64,000 bases of DNA from Burkholderiaceae bacterium (GCA_024235955.1 JACKLJ010000002.1:186001-250000), one strand, 5' to 3'; shown: positions 6,613 to 18,033, numbered from the stretch's first letter. The notes: generated by a model from the sequence alone, not told the origin. Translations and numbers: made by a program.

Positions 6613-9279
6613 ATGTCCAGCAGCCACGATCCCGCGCACAAGAAGATCCAGCAGCCGCAGGCGGCGCCCGCCTCCCTCGAAGGCCACACGCCCATGATGG
6701 CGCAGTACCTGACGCTCAAGGCGGACTTCCCGGACACGCTGCTGTTCTACCGCATGGGCGATTTCTATGAGATGTTCTATGCCGATGCCGAAAAGGCCGC
6801 CGGCCTGCTGGACATCACGCTCACCACGCGCGGCCAGTCGGCCGGCCAGCCGATCCCCATGGCCGGCGTGCCCTTCCATTCGGTCGAGAACTACCTGGCG
6901 CGGCTGATCCAGGCCGGCGAATCCGTGGCCATCTGCGAGCAGGTCGGCGACGTGGCCACCGCCAAGGGGCCGGTGGAGCGCAAGGTGGTGCGCGTGGTCA
7001 CGCCCGGCACGCTGACCGACACCGAGCTGCTGAACGACAAGAGCGAATCCATCCTGCTGGCCGTGCACAACGGCGGCCGCGGCCGGCGCGGCCTGGCCTG
7101 GCTGGCCGTCACGCAGGGCGAGCTGCACATGGCCGAATGTCCGATGGGCGAACTGGCCGCGTGGGTCGAGCGCATCGGCCCCAGCGAACTGCTGGTGGCC
7201 GCCGACCTGGCCAGTGCCGACGAGCAGGCGCTGCAGGCCGCGCGCGCCGGCAGCCGCCGTGCACCCGCGCTCACGCGGCGGCCGGAATGGCAGTTCGACG
7301 TCGATCTCGGCCGCCGCAAGCTGCTGGAACAACTCGGCGCCGCCAGCCTGGCGGCCTGGAACGCCGAGGAACTGCCCCAGGCCCATGCCGCCGCGGCCGC
7401 GCTGCTGGCCTACGCCGAGCACACCCAGGGCCGCGCGCTGACCCACGTGCGCGGCCTGCGCGTGGCGCGGCCGGGCGAGGCGATCGACCTGCCGGCCACC
7501 ACGCGCCGCAACCTGGAGCTGGTGCAGACGCTGCGCGGCGAAGACAGCCCCACCCTGTTCTCCCTGCTCGACACCTGCCAGACCGGCATGGGCAGCCGCC
7601 TGCTCAAGAGCTGGCTGCTGGCGCCGCCGCGCGACCGCGACGTGGCGCGCGAGCGGCTGGGCGCCATCGGCGCACTGCAGCAGGGCGAGGCCTGGCAACG
7701 CCTGCGCGCGCGGCTCAAGGGCACCAGCGACGTGGAGCGCATCACCGCCCGGCTGGCGCTCGCCCAGGTGCGCCCGCGCGAGCTGGTGGCGCTGCGCACA
7801 TCACTACAAAAACAAGAGCTGCTTGCGGCCGTCCCACAAGGGCCGGAAGCACTTTTGACACAGATTCTGGAAGACCTGCAGCCACCCGCCGAAGCGCTGG
7901 CCCTTCTGCAGGCCGCGCTGCTGGAAGAGCCCGCCGCGCTGATCCGCGAAGGTGGCGTGATCGCCCCCGGGCTGGACGCCGAGCTGGACGAGCTGCGCGG
8001 CATCCAGGACAACTGCGATGCCTTCCTGCTGGATCTGGAAGCGCGCGAACGCCAGCGCACCGGCATCGGCAACCTGCGCGTGCAATACAACAAGGTGCAC
8101 GGCTTCTACATCGAGGTCACGCAGGGCCAGGCCGCCAAGGTGCCCGAGGACTACCGCCGCCGCCAGACGCTGAAGAACGCCGAGCGCTTCATCACGCCCG
8201 AACTGAAAGCCTTCGAGGACAAGGCGCTCTCGGCCCAGGAGCGCGCGCTGGCGCGCGAGAAGTGGCTGTACGAGCAGCTGCTGCAGCAGCTGCAGCCGCA
8301 CGTGCCGCAACTCGGCCGCTACGCCCGCGCGCTGGCCACGCTGGACGTGCTGTGCGCGCTGGCCGAGCGCTCGCGCACCCTGGGCTGGTGCGCGCCCGAG
8401 TTCGTGCGCGAGCCCTGCATCGAGATCCGCGCCGGCCGCCACCCGGTGGTGGAGGCGCGCCTGGCCGAGACCGGCGGCGGCGCCTTCATCCCCAACGACA
8501 CGGTGCTCGGCGCCAGGGCGCGCATGCAGATCGTCACCGGCCCCAACATGGGCGGCAAGAGCACCTACATGCGGCAGGTGGCGCTGATCGTGCTGCTGGC
8601 CAGCCTGGGCAGCCACGTGCCGGCGCAGAGCTGCCGGCTGGGCCCGGTGGACGCCATCCACACCCGCATCGGCGCCGCCGACGACCTGGCCAACGCCCAG
8701 TCCACCTTCATGCTGGAGATGACCGAGGCCGCGCAGATCCTGCACACCGCCACGCGCGAATCGCTGGTGCTGATGGACGAGATCGGCCGCGGCACCAGCA
8801 CCTTCGACGGGCTGGCGCTGGCCAGCGGCATTGCCGCGCACCTGCACGACAAGGTGCAGGCCTTCACCCTGTTCGCCACCCACTACTTCGAGCTGACCGA
8901 GTTCCCGGCCGGCCATCGCGCCGCCGTCAACATGCACGTGAGCGCCACCGAAAGCGGCGCCGACATCGTGTTCCTGCACGAACTGCAGCCCGGCCCGGCC
9001 AGCCGCAGTTACGGCATCCAGGTGGCGCGCCTGGCCGGCGTGCCGCAGGCGGTGGTGAACCACGCCCGCCACGCGCTGGCCGCGCTGGAAGAAGGCGCCA
9101 GCGCCAGCCAGGCGCAGGTGGACCTGTTCGCACCGCCGCCCGCCGCGCCGGCGGAAACCGGGCCCGGCCCCGTAGAATCGGCGCTGGCGCAGATCGACCC
9201 CGACGCGCTCAGTCCGCGCGATGCGCTGGACGCCCTCTACCGCCTCAAGAACCTTGCCGCCCAGCGCGGCGCCCGCTAG
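6613..9279 (+). CDS. mutS: DNA mismatch repair protein MutS
   Basis: Mismatch-recognition ATPase. The mismatch-binding Phe-x-Glu lies in GDFYEMF near residue 50. Walker A, GPNMGGKST, starts near residue 643. Walker B is LVLMDEIGRGTSTFDG, followed by the ATHYFELTE switch. The length of 888 residues is slightly above that of E. coli MutS (853). Part of the excess is a degraded CR-1 repeat translated in frame at residues about 397-417, in the lever/core region. The first 20 residues, before HTPMMAQYL, are weakly conserved, so the start is moderately certain. The next gene, the Anbu protease, starts 26 nt downstream and may be cotranscribed. Confidence 0.97.
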   Translation: MSSSHDPAHKKIQQPQAAPASLEGHTPMMAQYLTLKADFPDTLLFYRMGDFYEMFYADAEKAAGLLDITLTTRGQSAGQPIPMAGVPFHSVENYLARLIQAGESVAICEQVGDVATAKGPVERKVVRVVTPGTLTDTELLNDKSESILLAVHNGGRGRRGLAWLAVTQGELHMAECPMGELAAWVERIGPSELLVAADLASADEQALQAARAGSRRAPALTRRPEWQFDVDLGRRKLLEQLGAASLAAWNAEELPQAHAAAAALLAYAEHTQGRALTHVRGLRVARPGEAIDLPATTRRNLELVQTLRGEDSPTLFSLLDTCQTGMGSRLLKSWLLAPPRDRDVARERLGAIGALQQGEAWQRLRARLKGTSDVERITARLALAQVRPRELVALRTSLQKQELLAAVPQGPEALLTQILEDLQPPAEALALLQAALLEEPAALIREGGVIAPGLDAELDELRGIQDNCDAFLLDLEARERQRTGIGNLRVQYNKVHGFYIEVTQGQAAKVPEDYRRRQTLKNAERFITPELKAFEDKALSAQERALAREKWLYEQLLQQLQPHVPQLGRYARALATLDVLCALAERSRTLGWCAPEFVREPCIEIRAGRHPVVEARLAETGGGAFIPNDTVLGARARMQIVTGPNMGGKSTYMRQVALIVLLASLGSHVPAQSCRLGPVDAIHTRIGAADDLANAQSTFMLEMTEAAQILHTATRESLVLMDEIGRGTSTFDGLALASGIAAHLHDKVQAFTLFATHYFELTEFPAGHRAAVNMHVSATESGADIVFLHELQPGPASRSYGIQVARLAGVPQAVVNHARHALAALEEGASASQAQVDLFAPPPAAPAETGPGPVESALAQIDPDALSPRDALDALYRLKNLAAQRGAR
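7799..7862 (+). repeat. Degraded CR-1 repeat inside mutS
   Basis: CTACAAAAACAAGAGCTGCT, GCGGCCGTCCC and AAGGGCCGGAAGC line up with the CR-1 arms after several changes. It is translated as LQKQELLAAVPQGPEAL in the core region. Its local AT content is higher than that of the flanking mutS sequence. Confidence 0.55.
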
Positions 9280-9305
9280 CCCCACAACCGCCCGACAGCC
9301 GCCCG

Positions 9306-10133
9306 ATGACCTACTGCTGCGCCATCAAGACCACCGCCGGCATGGTGTTTTTGTCCGATTCCCGCACCAATGCGGGCGTGGACCAGATCAGCACCTTCCG
9401 CAAGATGCTCATCTACGAGCGTCCGGGTGACCGCTTCATGGTCATGCTCTCGGCCGGCAACCTGTCGGTGTCGCAGTCGGTGCGCGAAATCCTGCAGGAC
9501 GAATCCATCAAGGACAGCGAGACCGGCGATCCGGTCACCATCTGGAACGCCCGCAGCATGTTCGACGCCGTGCGCGTGCTGGGCAGCGCCGTGCGCCACG
9601 TGAACCACCGCGACGGCGCGGCCCTGCGCCACGCGGGGCTGGAGTTCAACGTGTCGCTGATCTTCGGCGGCCAGATTGGCGATGAGCCCATGCGCCTGTT
9701 CATGGTCTATTCGGCCGGCAACTTCATCGAAGCGACCACCGAGACGCCGTTCTTCCAGATCGGCGAATCCAAGTACGGCAAGCCCGTGCTGGACCGCGTG
9801 ATCACCCCCCAGACGCCGCTGGACGAAGCCGCCAAGTGCGCCCTGGTGTCGATGGACAGCACCCTCAACTCCAACCTCTCCGTCGGCCTGCCGCTGGACA
9901 TGGTGGTGTACGAGGCGGGCAAGCTGCAGAGCGACCGCGTGGTCTGCATCGACCACGACAACCCCTACTACCGCATGCTGCACAGCACCTGGACAGAGCG
10001 CCTGCGCCAGGTCTTCGACGGCATCGAAGCCCCCCAGTGGAACGGCGGCAAGACCGACATCCCCCTGCGCGTCGCGTCGTCGCGCCACCCCGCGCTCAAG
10101 AAGATCACTTCGCCGCGCGAGAGGTTGATATAG
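9306..10133 (+). CDS. Anbu/proteasome-type protease, 275 aa
   Basis: Bacterial proteasome-homologue (Anbu) subunit of the Ntn-hydrolase fold. It begins MTYCCAIK, so removal of Met would expose Thr1 as the nucleophile. Asp17 falls in FLSDSRTNAG and Lys32 in STFRKM, matching the Thr1/Asp17/Lys33 arrangement of proteasome beta subunits. VSLIFGGQIG and the GESKYGKPVLDR motif are typical of the family. Anbu genes often lie with transglutaminase, alpha-E and ATP-grasp genes. Here none is adjacent, although a secreted transglutaminase-like gene lies 2 kb away on the opposite strand. It may be cotranscribed with mutS. Substrates are unknown. Confidence 0.88.
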   Translation: MTYCCAIKTTAGMVFLSDSRTNAGVDQISTFRKMLIYERPGDRFMVMLSAGNLSVSQSVREILQDESIKDSETGDPVTIWNARSMFDAVRVLGSAVRHVNHRDGAALRHAGLEFNVSLIFGGQIGDEPMRLFMVYSAGNFIEATTETPFFQIGESKYGKPVLDRVITPQTPLDEAAKCALVSMDSTLNSNLSVGLPLDMVVYEAGKLQSDRVVCIDHDNPYYRMLHSTWTERLRQVFDGIEAPQWNGGKTDIPLRVASSRHPALKKITSPRERLI

Positions 10134-10607
10134 GAACACCCCCCTGAGGCGCTGACGCGCCTTCCCCCCTCTTACTTCATGAGGGGGGACACCGCCACTG
10201 GCCGGTACAAGCCCGGCCACGGCGGTTGCTGGCTTGGCCTGCTCCGCGGCCTTCTGGGGGTGCCAGAACTGGCCTCGCGCCCTGTCGGTGGTTTCGGGGC
10301 CGAGCGAAGCGACGGCCCGTGTTCTCCCCACTCCCCTCTGGCCGTGCCGAGAAGCGCAGGGCGTGGGGCGGGCATGGGCTGCGCAGCAAGACCATGCTTC
10401 GTGCTCTGACTCGCTGCGGCTGTTCGAGCGGAGCGCCAAAGGCGCAAAGCGAGTTCCGCAGCGCCGCCCCATGCCCGAGCATCGCAGGTTGCCCGCAGCG
10501 AAGCGAAGGGACACGGCAAGTGGGGTCGCCTTTCTTTTGCCTACTTTTCTTTGGCGAAGCAAAGAAAAGTAGGTGCGCTGCCGGGCGCACATCCCGGCCT
10601 GCGGCGC
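10131..10607. repeat. CR-2 long mosaic repeat, copy B (~475 bp)
   Basis: Close copy of 2660-3127 in the same orientation, starting at the stop codon of the Anbu gene. The central 10210-10300 module differs most. The 3' half is nearly identical, including the terminal hairpin and the GCCGGGCGCACATCCCGGCC stem. No coding function is supported. Confidence 0.85.
10540..10573. terminator. Conserved hairpin ending CR-2 copy B
   Basis: CCTACTTTTCTTTG, a GCGAAG loop and CAAAGAAAAGTAGG form a perfect 14-bp stem. Compared with copy A both arms have changed together, so the structure rather than the primary sequence is kept. It may terminate mutS/Anbu transcripts. Confidence 0.5.
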
Positions 10608-10618
10608 GACCAGAACAT

Positions 10619-10682
10619 TACGCTTTCAATAGCTGCCTGCGCCCGCCAAATCTGGGCCGAGCACCGATTTCATTCAAGAAAT
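10619..10682 (+). repeat. CR-1 short repeat
   Basis: CAATAGCTGCCTGCGCCCGC, then CTGGGCCGAGCACC and GATTTCATTCAAGAA. Intergenic, first of two tandem copies. Confidence 0.85.
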
Positions 10683-10740
10683 AACAGCCATCAACGGTGA
10701 GAACCGCCAAGGGCGCATCCGAAGCCGTAACGCCTAAAAA

Positions 10741-10806
10741 AAACAACGTTTTCAATAGCTGGCTGCGCCCGCCAAATCTGGCAAAACCAGAGACTTCATT
10801 CACAAA
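10741..10806 (+). repeat. CR-1 short repeat
   Basis: TTTTCAATAGCTGGCTGCGC, then AAACCAGAGACTTCATTCAC. This is the second tandem copy, about 120 bp after the first. The remainder of 10134-10873 holds no credible gene. Confidence 0.8.
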
Positions 10807-10873
10807 TAGCCAAGCGCGGCCGCCTGGCAGAGCCAAACAGGCGTTCAGGCCTGCGGCGCCTGTGCAGACCGCC

Positions 10874-11938
10874 CTAATCCGACCGCAGCCGTGCCCAAAG
10901 CTCGGCTGCCGTCAACCGCGGCGGCGGCGTGGGCCAGCTGCCGTCCAGCAACTCGACCATGAGGGCGTTCAGCGGTGCCGACAGACCGTGCGCCTGCGCC
11001 AGCCGGACCACCTCGCCGCTGAGCGCGTCGACCTCGGTGCGGCGGCCGGCGGCCACGTCGTCGGCCATGCTGGAGCGCGCCTTGGCGTCGATGCGCAGCA
11101 TGCGCGCGGCGACGATGCGGAACAGCCAGTCCGGCAGCCTTAGCACCGTGGGCAGGCGTTCGGGCGGCAGCGGCGTGACGCGCGCCGGCGCGATGCCGGC
11201 GGCCTGCAGCGCGGCCAGGGCCTCGTCGATCAGCGCGGCGAAGGCGCGCCGGTAGCCGCGCTGCATCAGCTCGGCCCGCAGCGGCAGGCCGGACAGCGCG
11301 TTGACCGGGTTATTCAGGTTGAGCAGCAGCTTGCCCCACTGCACGGCGCGCAGGTCGGCGTGGCGCTCCAGCGGCAGCCCGGCGGCGGCGAACCACGGCA
11401 GCCAGGGCGCCAGGCGCGCGTCGTCCTGCACCGCCAGCGCGCCCTGCGTGCCGCGGTGCCAGTGGCCGGGTTCCAGCTCGGCCACGTTGAAGCCGACCAT
11501 GGCCGGCAGCACCCGCAAGGCCGGCGCAGCGGCCTGCGCCACTTCGGCGTTGCGCACGCCGTTCTGCAGCGACAGCACCAGGCTGCCGGCCGGCAGCACG
11601 CGCGCCAGCTGCCCCGCAGCATCGGCCGTGGCCCCGCTCTTGACGGCCAGCAGCACCAGCGGCGCCGGGCCGTCGCAGGCCGGTGGCTCAGCCACCAGAC
11701 GCAGTGCACCGGACGGCACCTGCTGCGGCGCGGCGTCCACCGCGGTGAGCGCCATGCCCCGCTCGCCCACGGCCTGCAGCACCCGCGGCCGGCCGATCAG
11801 CATGACCGCGGGCACACCCACCGCCACCTTGCCGCCCTGCGCGGCGGCGGCCAGCAGCCCGCCCACGTAGCAGCCGATGGAGCCGGCGCCTATCACCCAC
11901 ACGGGCGGAACAAGAGTGGATGGGTTGCCGGGATTCAT
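10874..11938 (-). CDS. panE: 2-dehydropantoate 2-reductase family protein, 354 aa
   Basis: NADPH-dependent ketopantoate reductase of pantothenate/CoA biosynthesis, or a paralogue. The N-terminal Rossmann motif VIGAGSIGCYVGG (residues about 15-27) is followed by LLAVKSGAT and LSLQNGVRN. The catalytic Lys fits QWGKLLLNLNNPVNALSG, and the C-terminal helical domain includes SSMADDVAAGRRTEVDALSG. All are conserved in PanE/ApbA proteins. It ends only 30 nt from a repeat-rich intergenic region and begins next to a reverse CR-1 element. Betaproteobacteria often have several PanE-like reductases, so the pantothenate role is likely but not certain. Confidence 0.85.
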   Translation of the reverse strand: MNPGNPSTLVPPVWVIGAGSIGCYVGGLLAAAAQGGKVAVGVPAVMLIGRPRVLQAVGERGMALTAVDAAPQQVPSGALRLVAEPPACDGPAPLVLLAVKSGATADAAGQLARVLPAGSLVLSLQNGVRNAEVAQAAAPALRVLPAMVGFNVAELEPGHWHRGTQGALAVQDDARLAPWLPWFAAAGLPLERHADLRAVQWGKLLLNLNNPVNALSGLPLRAELMQRGYRRAFAALIDEALAALQAAGIAPARVTPLPPERLPTVLRLPDWLFRIVAARMLRIDAKARSSMADDVAAGRRTEVDALSGEVVRLAQAHGLSAPLNALMVELLDGSWPTPPPRLTAAELWARLRSD

Positions 11939-11940
11939 GG

Positions 11941-11999
11941 TCTTTCAGGGCTCCAGCCCTTGCGTGGCGGGCGCAGGCAGCTCCATAAACAGGAGCATT
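11941..11999 (-). repeat. CR-1 short repeat, reverse orientation
   Basis: AGGGCTCCAGCCCTTGCG, then GGCGGGCGCAGGCAGCTCC. It fills the gap between the panE start codon and the transglutaminase stop codon. Confidence 0.85.
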
Positions 12000-12022
12000 T
12001 CAGCACCCGGCCACAGTGGCGA

Positions 12023-13144
12023 TCAGGCCTTCACTTCGCTCGCGCTGATCTTGTACCTGAATTCGGCCGGCGTGTACTGGTCGAACCAGCCCTCGGCGTT
12101 TTCGGCCATCGGGTACATGAAGAAGCCCAGCGCGTCGCCCTGGCTGCCGGGCAGCTTGATGTCGTGCGCGGTGTTGTAGGCCATCCAGTTGCCTTCCCAG
12201 GCGCCGTACAGACCGCGGTACACCGGGGCGATCAGCGGGTCGTCGGTGCGCTTGATCCACTCGGGGCGCTCCTGGCGCATGACCTTGGCGACGTCGGCCG
12301 GGTCCATGGCCGTCCAGCCCCTGGCCTGCAGGTAGACCTCGGCGCGGCAGTGCTGGGCGCCGGTGAGGTTGGCCGAGCCGCTGCCGAGCTGCTGGTAACC
12401 GAAGGACGACGGTGCCAGGCGCACGCCGTACAGGTCGCGCGCCGGCACGCCGGCCGCGCGGCACAGGGCCACGAAGAGCGCGTTCAGGTCGGCGCACTTG
12501 CCGCCCAGGTTGCCGGTTTCCAGCATGGTCTTCACATCGCCCTCGCCGCAGCCCTTGACCTTGGGCTCGCGCCACGCGTTGGCCACCACCCAGTCGTAGA
12601 TGGCGCGGGCCTTGGCCTCGTCGCCGCGCGCGCCACGCGTGGCCTTGAGCGCGGTCTCGCGCACGATGCCGTCGGTGGGCAGCAGGTGCGTGGGCTGCAG
12701 CGCATGGCGCAGGGTGGCGGCGTCTTCGCGCTCCGGGTGCTGGCGGGCCTCGACACGGCTTTGCGTGCGCACACGGCTGGTCACCTCGACGAAGGGCTGT
12801 GCCACGCCGGCGGGAAACTCGGCCGCGACCATGCGCACGCCCTGGTGGCCGTCGGTGGTGATGCGGGCTTTGCCGTTGCTGGTGAAGGCGTCGGTCACCG
12901 GCACCTGCCAGCCGGTCTGCACCGTGGGCAGCGGTACCCACACGCGGGTGACGCCGCGGGTGGCGGGCAGGTCCACGCGGGTGGTGACGTCGAAGCTGCG
13001 CCAGTCGCCCGTCTGGGGATCGAAGCGGTGGCTGGAGGATGTGGCGGCTTGCGCCCATACAGGGGTGGACAGCGCGCCGGGCAGCGTGGCGGCAAGGCCA
13101 AGGCCCGCCACGCGCCCGAACAGGGCGCGGCGTTGCAGGTTCAT
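12023..13144 (-). CDS. Exported transglutaminase-like domain protein, 373 aa
   Basis: Periplasmic transglutaminase/protease-fold protein. The N-terminus MNLQRRALFGRVAGLGLAA carries a twin-arginine-like pair, a hydrophobic stretch and a VWAQA cleavage site. The catalytic triad fits GGKCADLN (Cys), GAQHCRAEVY (His) and WTAMDPADV (Asp), in the order expected for the superfamily. The N-terminal half is a beta-rich domain (VTRVWVPLP). The start at 13144 is chosen by the signal peptide; the frame stays open further upstream only as an antisense reading. A tlpA-like gene lies 116 bp upstream in the same direction. It may be a protease or amidase of cell-envelope peptides; the substrate is not known. 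Confidence 0.85.
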   Translation of the reverse strand: MNLQRRALFGRVAGLGLAATLPGALSTPVWAQAATSSSHRFDPQTGDWRSFDVTTRVDLPATRGVTRVWVPLPTVQTGWQVPVTDAFTSNGKARITTDGHQGVRMVAAEFPAGVAQPFVEVTSRVRTQSRVEARQHPEREDAATLRHALQPTHLLPTDGIVRETALKATRGARGDEAKARAIYDWVVANAWREPKVKGCGEGDVKTMLETGNLGGKCADLNALFVALCRAAGVPARDLYGVRLAPSSFGYQQLGSGSANLTGAQHCRAEVYLQARGWTAMDPADVAKVMRQERPEWIKRTDDPLIAPVYRGLYGAWEGNWMAYNTAHDIKLPGSQGDALGFFMYPMAENAEGWFDQYTPAEFRYKISASEVKA

Positions 13145-13260
13145 GCAGAGAACTCCTATCGATGGCGGAACACCTGTCGGCACACGCGAGGCGCAGGGCG
13201 AACCCGAACGCCAATGTCCCGAAGGCAGGTGGCCGGCGCCTGAAGCGCGCGGCAGCCCGA

Positions 13261-13772
13261 TTATCGACGCAGCTCGCGCAGCCAACCCTGCGCCTCGGAC
13301 CCTGTCCAGTCGACGGCGCCGGTGACGGTGCGGACGGCACGGCCCTCGCGATCGATCAGCACGGTGGTGGGAAACACGCCCACGCCCCAGGCCCTGGCGG
13401 TGGCGCCGCGCGGATCGGGCAGCACGTGCAGTTGCGTGAGGCCGGCGCTTTGCACGAAGCGCGCCGCGCGCGAAGCCTGCTCGCGCACGTTGACGGCCAG
13501 CACCACCAGCCGCTCGCCCTCCAGCTCGGCCAGGGTCTGGAGCGTGGGCATCTCTTCCTTGCAGGGTGCGCACCAGGTGGCCCAGAAGTTGACCAGCACC
13601 GGGCGGCCCTTCAGCTCTGCCAGATTCCAGGCCTGCCCGTTCAGGTCGGTGCCCGCCAGCGGCGGCAGCGCGCGGCCGGGCGGCCAGGGCTTGGCCTCGA
13701 ACTGGGCGAGCGCGGGGCCCGTGGCGGCGGCCGCGATCACGGCCAGCACCCGCCGCCGCGTGAGCATTCGCA

Positions 13773-13773
<1 letters not shown>
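13261..13773 (-). CDS. TlpA/ResA-like thiol-disulfide oxidoreductase, 170 aa
   Basis: Exported thioredoxin-fold protein. A signal peptide (MRMLTRRRVLAVIAAAATGPALAQ) precedes a LPPLAGTDLNGQAWNLAELKG strand region, the active site FWATWCAPCKEEMP (CxxC) near residue 70 and the cis-Pro segment VFPTTVLIDREG. It probably reduces periplasmic disulfides, for example in cytochrome c maturation or a housekeeping redox role. Its ATG overlaps the alaS stop codon by one base (TGATG), suggesting translational coupling to alaS. Confidence 0.9.
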
Positions 13774-16406
<2,633 letters not shown>

Positions 16407-16444
16407 CATGTTTTTGGCGTCTGGCCCAGGCAGGACAGGCGCAG

Positions 16445-16870
16445 TCAGCTCAGTAATTGATAGCGGAGACCGGTGAATCGGGCGAAATCCTGGTCGAAGG
16501 TCAGGACCTCGGCGTTGTGTTCGATGGCCAGGGCGGCGATGTGGGCGTCGCTGGTCAGGTTGCCGGCGGTGCCGGCTTCGAGCAGCAGGCGCGCAAGAAT
16601 GTCCATATGGCGCTCGCCCGGCTGCAGCAAGCGCGCGTTGGGGTGGTTCAACCAGCCCTGGACGTCGGCCAAGGCGTCCGCCACGCTGAGCGGGCTCGCC
16701 ATCACGCGCGCCATCGTCGACAGCCGCACGAAGCCGATCAGCGGCAGCCACGCCAGACCCACGCCTTCAGGCTCGCGCGCCGCCGTGTCCAGCGAAGCGC
16801 GGGCGACCTCGTGGTCCGGGCTGAGCGGGTTGGCGGCGTAGAGCAGCAGGTTGGTATCGGGCAGCTTCAT
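16445..16870 (-). CDS. vapC: PIN-domain ribonuclease toxin (VapC family)
   Basis: Predicted PIN-fold endoribonuclease toxin of 141 residues. Acidic metal ligands are visible at PDTNLLLYAA (Asp5), the TSDAHIAALAIEHNAEV segment (Asp) and LTFDQDFARF (Asp pair). IGFVRLSTM supplies the middle-region motif, although the usual central Glu is less obvious. It overlaps the upstream antitoxin gene by 4 nt (ATGA), the usual arrangement for a toxin-antitoxin operon. Its target RNA is unknown. It is inserted between the antitoxin and alaS, so read-through into alaS is possible. Confidence 0.85.
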   Translation of the reverse strand: MKLPDTNLLLYAANPLSPDHEVARASLDTAAREPEGVGLAWLPLIGFVRLSTMARVMASPLSVADALADVQGWLNHPNARLLQPGERHMDILARLLLEAGTAGNLTSDAHIAALAIEHNAEVLTFDQDFARFTGLRYQLLS

Positions 16871-17184
16871 GCCTTGTTGCGGCGCCTGGTCTGCCGCTCT
16901 GCGCCCAGCCGCGCGTCGAGTTTCAGGAATTCCTGGACGTCCAGCTCGTCGAGCAACTGGTTGGCGCGACTCAGATCCACCAGCGGTGCTCCCATGTTGT
17001 GGGTGCGCTGGATGAAAGGCGGCATGTCCTCTGCCGCCAGCACCGGCTTGGCATGCAGCGGCACGATCTTGGCCACCGGCTTGTTGTGGCGGGTGATGAT
17101 GACCTCTTCGCCCCGCTCGGCGCGGGCGACGTATTCGCTCAAATGGGTCTTGGCCTCGAACAGGCCAACGGCTGGGGCGGGCAT
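16867..17184 (-). CDS. vapB: Phd/YefM-type antitoxin (VapB)
   Basis: Antitoxin partner of the PIN-domain toxin, 105 residues. The N-terminal Phd/YefM fold is recognisable from GLFEAKTHLSEYVARAERGEEVIITRHNKP-type sequence, used for DNA binding and dimerisation. The C-terminal part (LSRANQLLDELDVQEFLKL) would wrap the toxin. Such antitoxins usually repress their own promoter; the 160 bp upstream to the divergent ABM gene is the place to look. No clear palindrome was identified by eye. Confidence 0.85.
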   Translation of the reverse strand: MPAPAVGLFEAKTHLSEYVARAERGEEVIITRHNKPVAKIVPLHAKPVLAAEDMPPFIQRTHNMGAPLVDLSRANQLLDELDVQEFLKLDARLGAERQTRRRNKA

Positions 17185-17343
17185 GGCGGGCCTTTCAAAG
17201 TTGGTTGAATCAACCAGATTTTAGCCGAAGCCCTCTCATGTTGCAGGGCAGCACGGGCGCCGGCGACAGTTCCGGCGACGCCGAAACATCGACGCGCCCA
17301 AGGCTCGGACACTGCCAGTCCCTCCCCTGAAAAGCCCTGCACC

Positions 17344-17703
17344 ATGATCGCCGTCATCTTCGAGCTTTGGCCCGCGCCGGACCAGCAAGACCGCTACTTC
17401 GACCTGGCCGCCGGCCTGCGCAATGAATTGCAGGCCATCGACGGCTTCGTCTCCGTCGAGCGCTTCCAGAGCCTGGCCGAGCCGGGCAAATACCTGTCGC
17501 TCTCGTTCTGGCGCGACGAGGCCACCGTGCAGGCCTGGCGCAACCGCCCCGCGCACCGCGGTGCGCAACAGCAGGGCCGTGGCGGCGTTTTCGCCGACTA
17601 CCGCCTGCGCGTGGCCGAGGTGCGGCGCGACTACGGCCTGCGCGAGCGCGCCCAGGCCCCGCAAGACGCCAACCACCATCACCTCCGCCAGGACCAGCCA
17701 TGA
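17344..17703 (+). CDS. ABM-domain (antibiotic biosynthesis monooxygenase-like) protein, 119 aa
   Basis: Small ferredoxin-like alpha/beta-fold protein of the ABM/dimeric alpha-beta barrel type. It shows the pattern MIAVIFELWP, DGFVSVERFQSL, YLSLSFWRDEATVQAWR and HRGAQQQGR. Related proteins act as heme-degrading or quinol monooxygenases or have no known reaction. Its stop overlaps the ATG of the next gene (ATGA), and a third gene follows 4 nt later, giving a three-gene operon with an ArsR-type regulator. The C-terminal tail (QAPQDANHHHLRQDQP) is polar and probably disordered. Confidence 0.82.
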   Translation: MIAVIFELWPAPDQQDRYFDLAAGLRNELQAIDGFVSVERFQSLAEPGKYLSLSFWRDEATVQAWRNRPAHRGAQQQGRGGVFADYRLRVAEVRRDYGLRERAQAPQDANHHHLRQDQP

Positions 17704-18029
17704 CCATCACCTGCTTCATCCGCTACGAGATCGACCCGTTCCAGAAAGACGCCTTCCTCCGGTACGCCGAAGCCTGGGGCCGCATCATCCCGCGCTGCGG
17801 CGGCCATCTGGTGGGCTACTGGCTGCCGCACGAAGGCAGCAACATCGAGGCCTGGGGCCTGATCGGCTTCGACTCGCTGGCCGCCTATGAGGCGTACCGC
17901 GCGCGCCTCAGGGCGGACGAGGAAGGCGCCCGCAACTTCGCCTGGGCGCAGCAGCAGCGCTTCATCCTGAAGGAAGAGCGCCGCTGGTTGCAGGGCGTGG
18001 AAGGCACATTGAACCGCCCGCCACAATAG
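17700..18029 (+). CDS. NIPSNAP-family protein, 109 aa
   Basis: NIPSNAP-type dimeric alpha/beta barrel protein, beginning MTITCFIRYEIDPFQKDAFLRYAE and including the GGHLVGYWLPHEGSN and AWGLIGFDSLAAYEAYRARL segments usual for the family. It is translationally coupled to the ABM gene upstream and lies 4 nt before the ArsR-like gene. The pairing of two dimeric-barrel proteins suggests a shared role in small-molecule binding or oxidation. No catalytic residues can be assigned from sequence. Confidence 0.85.
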   Translation: MTITCFIRYEIDPFQKDAFLRYAEAWGRIIPRCGGHLVGYWLPHEGSNIEAWGLIGFDSLAAYEAYRARLRADEEGARNFAWAQQQRFILKEERRWLQGVEGTLNRPPQ

Positions 18030-18033
18030 GCGC

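Noticed and set aside
4906..7698. A 930-codon antisense frame spanning the FUSC and mutS genes
   Set aside because: It crosses two well-supported genes on the other strand and has shadow-type composition.
9306..13144. Treating the Anbu protease and the transglutaminase-like protein as one Anbu operon
   Set aside because: They are on opposite strands, separated by panE and repeats, and the transglutaminase has its own export signal.
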